Shown here: piece after piece, positions 62,739 through 64,000 of the stretch
Layout: the number at the start of each line of letters is the position of its first letter
Position numbering within the stretch: position 1 is the first letter of the stretch
From: Orrella daihaiensis
GTDB lineage: Bacteria; Pseudomonadota; Gammaproteobacteria; Burkholderiales; Burkholderiaceae_B
NCBI RefSeq assembly: GCF_022811525.1
Contig: NZ_CP063982.1
Span: 1,922,001 to 1,986,000 of the forward strand
DNA: 64,000 bases
Direction of reading: 5' to 3'
Translations under genes and position numbers: made by a program
The notes under the pieces: model-generated
Seen by the model: the letters and a program-made list of their open reading frames with translations, nothing else
Database searches by the model: none
What the model was told of the DNA's origin: nothing

Positions 62739-64000
62739 ATGGAACTCGACCCCCTCTTCATATCGCGACTCCAATTTGCTTTTGTTGTTTCCTTTCACGC
62801 CATCTTCCCGGTTTTCACCATTGGTTTGGCTAGCTATATCGCCGTACTGGAAACGTTAGCGCTACGCACCAAGAACCCGCATTGGGAAAAACTCGCCACT
62901 TTCTGGACCAAGATCTTTGCCGTGGTATTTGGCATGGGCGTTGTCTCAGGCTTGGTAATGGCCTTTCAGTTCGGCACCAACTGGAGCAACTTTTCTTATA
63001 CCGCCTCAAACTTTCTGGGACCAATCCTGGCTTATGAAGTTGTCACAGCCTTCTTCCTGGAAGCAGCCTTTCTGGGCGTATTGCTGTTTGGGCGCACCAA
63101 AGTACCACCAGGCCTGCATCTGTTGTCGGCTTACATGGTGGCCATCGGCACATTCATCTCTTCTTTCTGGATCCTGTCGGCCAATTCCTGGATGCAAACG
63201 CCTGCTGGCGTCGAAATGCGCGATGGCATGATCCATGTCACAAGCTGGCTGCAAGCGATTTTTAACCCGTCATTCCCCTACCGCTTTGCCCACATGGCGC
63301 TGGCTTCTTTCTTGACTGGCGGATTTGTCGTGGCTGGGGTTTCGGCACTCTACATTCTTAGAGGCCACGCAGTTGAAACCGCGAGCAAGGCCTTAAAGAT
63401 GACCGTTGCCTTGCTGGCCGTGATCGCACCGTTGCAACTCTTCGTAGGCGACGCCCACGGTTTGAACACGCTTGAACATCAGCCCGCCAAAGTCGCTGCC
63501 ATGGAAGGCGCTTGGGATACAGAGTCTGGCTTGCCGCTACTGTTGTTTGCTATTCCTGACCAAGAGGCACAAGAAAACCACTTCGAGATTGGGATCCCGA
63601 AGCTTGCCAGTCTGATTCTGACACATGATCTTGACGGCACGGTTCAAGGCCTGAAGTCATTTCCAGTTGCCGAACAGCCTCCAGTATTCCCCGTGTTCTG
63701 GAGTTTTAGGGTGATGGTTGGCATTGGGATTCTCATGATTGTGGCCAGTCTCTGGGGTGCTTGGTTGACGTGGCGTGGCAAACTGCTGCAATCACGTGGG
63801 TACCTGCGCCTGTTGACCTTCATGATCCCAGCACCATTCATTGCGGTGCTGGCCGGTTGGTTTGTCACCGAGATTGGTCGCCAGCCCTATCTCATCTACG
63901 GCATGATGACTGCTAGCGAGGCTATCACCCCGAGCCTGCAAGGCTGGATGGCGCTGGTCACACTGATTGGCTATATCGCGGTGTATGCCGTGGTATTTAC
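62739..64000 (+). CDS. cydA: Cytochrome bd-type quinol oxidase subunit I, 3' end outside window
   Basis: Quinol:O2 oxidoreductase subunit in the inner membrane. 420 codons are present and the gene runs off the right edge. ATG 62739 follows GGAG. Heme ligands are His20 (VSFHAIFPVF) and the His in YRFAHMALAS. The quinol-binding GWFVTEIGRQPY and the following Met in YGMMT are visible. The Q-loop is short, as in the CIO/CioA subgroup. It is preceded by an FNR box. Confidence 0.95.
   Translation, partial: MELDPLFISRLQFAFVVSFHAIFPVFTIGLASYIAVLETLALRTKNPHWEKLATFWTKIFAVVFGMGVVSGLVMAFQFGTNWSNFSYTASNFLGPILAYEVVTAFFLEAAFLGVLLFGRTKVPPGLHLLSAYMVAIGTFISSFWILSANSWMQTPAGVEMRDGMIHVTSWLQAIFNPSFPYRFAHMALASFLTGGFVVAGVSALYILRGHAVETASKALKMTVALLAVIAPLQLFVGDAHGLNTLEHQPAKVAAMEGAWDTESGLPLLLFAIPDQEAQENHFEIGIPKLASLILTHDLDGTVQGLKSFPVAEQPPVFPVFWSFRVMVGIGILMIVASLWGAWLTWRGKLLQSRGYLRLLTFMIPAPFIAVLAGWFVTEIGRQPYLIYGMMTASEAITPSLQGWMALVTLIGYIAVYAVVF

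Noticed and set aside
1..64000. CRISPR arrays, IS elements, prophage genes, tRNA and rRNA genes
   Set aside because: None seen when reading through: no regularly spaced repeats, no transposase or phage-like proteins, no recognisable tRNA or rRNA sequence. A covariance-model search would be needed to exclude small RNAs.

Overview
The window looks like a chromosomal segment of a betaproteobacterium, most likely Burkholderiales (Alcaligenaceae-like). The basis is protein-level resemblance: a DUF2863 protein, an EarP/EF-P pair, the E2o-type odhA-odhB-lpd operon, an sdhCDAB-sdhE-gltA operon with a HutC-type GntR regulator, and a soxCDYZAXB cluster. Base composition is moderate and I saw no tRNA, rRNA, CRISPR array, IS element or prophage. 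Genus assignment would need a database comparison.

Region 1 (1-9.3 kb, all minus strand) holds the 5' part of a DinG/YoaA-type Fe-S helicase that runs off the left edge, trpS, zapE, and the 2-oxoglutarate dehydrogenase operon odhA-odhB-lpdA.

Region 2 (9.7-31.1 kb) is a central-carbon supercluster. maeB (plus) faces an operon on the minus strand, gntR > sdhC-sdhD-sdhA-sdhB-sdhE-gltA. Divergent from gntR run mdh, prpB, prpC, acnD, prpF, a small GNAT protein, acnB and acnA. TCA enzymes and a methylcitrate pathway (PrpB, PrpC, AcnD/PrpF) are thus interleaved, with three aconitase-family genes within 10 kb. Two strongly related arrays of 7-bp half-sites (GTCTTAT/ATAAGAC) sit directly upstream of the -35 boxes of mdh and acnB. 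They are the best candidates for the binding site of the GntR protein.

Region 3 (31.2-46.4 kb) is mixed: an AAA/DUF4143 ATPase in an AT-rich setting, a YeiH-type transporter with a divergent LysR regulator, DUF2863, earP-efp, DUF1178, and an oligopeptide-type ABC operon. That operon has a two-NBD ATPase, two permeases and a large binding lipoprotein with a predicted C-terminal membrane anchor. It is translationally coupled to a secreted SNase-like nuclease. A D-2-hydroxyacid dehydrogenase follows.

Region 4 (46.5-58.3 kb) is a sulfur-oxidation island. It has a TlpA-like thioredoxin, a periplasmic metallo-beta-lactamase-fold hydrolase, a secreted DsrE-like protein, and soxB, soxX, soxA, soxZ, soxY, soxD, soxC on the minus strand. 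Divergently transcribed are a Tat-exported dienelactone-hydrolase-like protein and a flavocytochrome c sulfide dehydrogenase pair (soxE/soxF, fccAB-like). The encoded proteins would oxidise thiosulfate and sulfide in the periplasm and feed electrons to c-type cytochromes.

Region 5 (58.4-64 kb) contains a small polytopic membrane protein, a winged-helix regulator, an orphan sugar/nucleoside-type ABC ATPase, an APH-like/P-loop kinase fusion, and the start of cydA (cytochrome bd quinol oxidase). FNR-type boxes lie upstream of soxEF, in the soxC/DLH divergent region and upstream of cydA. This suggests that sulfide oxidation and the high-affinity terminal oxidase are both controlled by oxygen.
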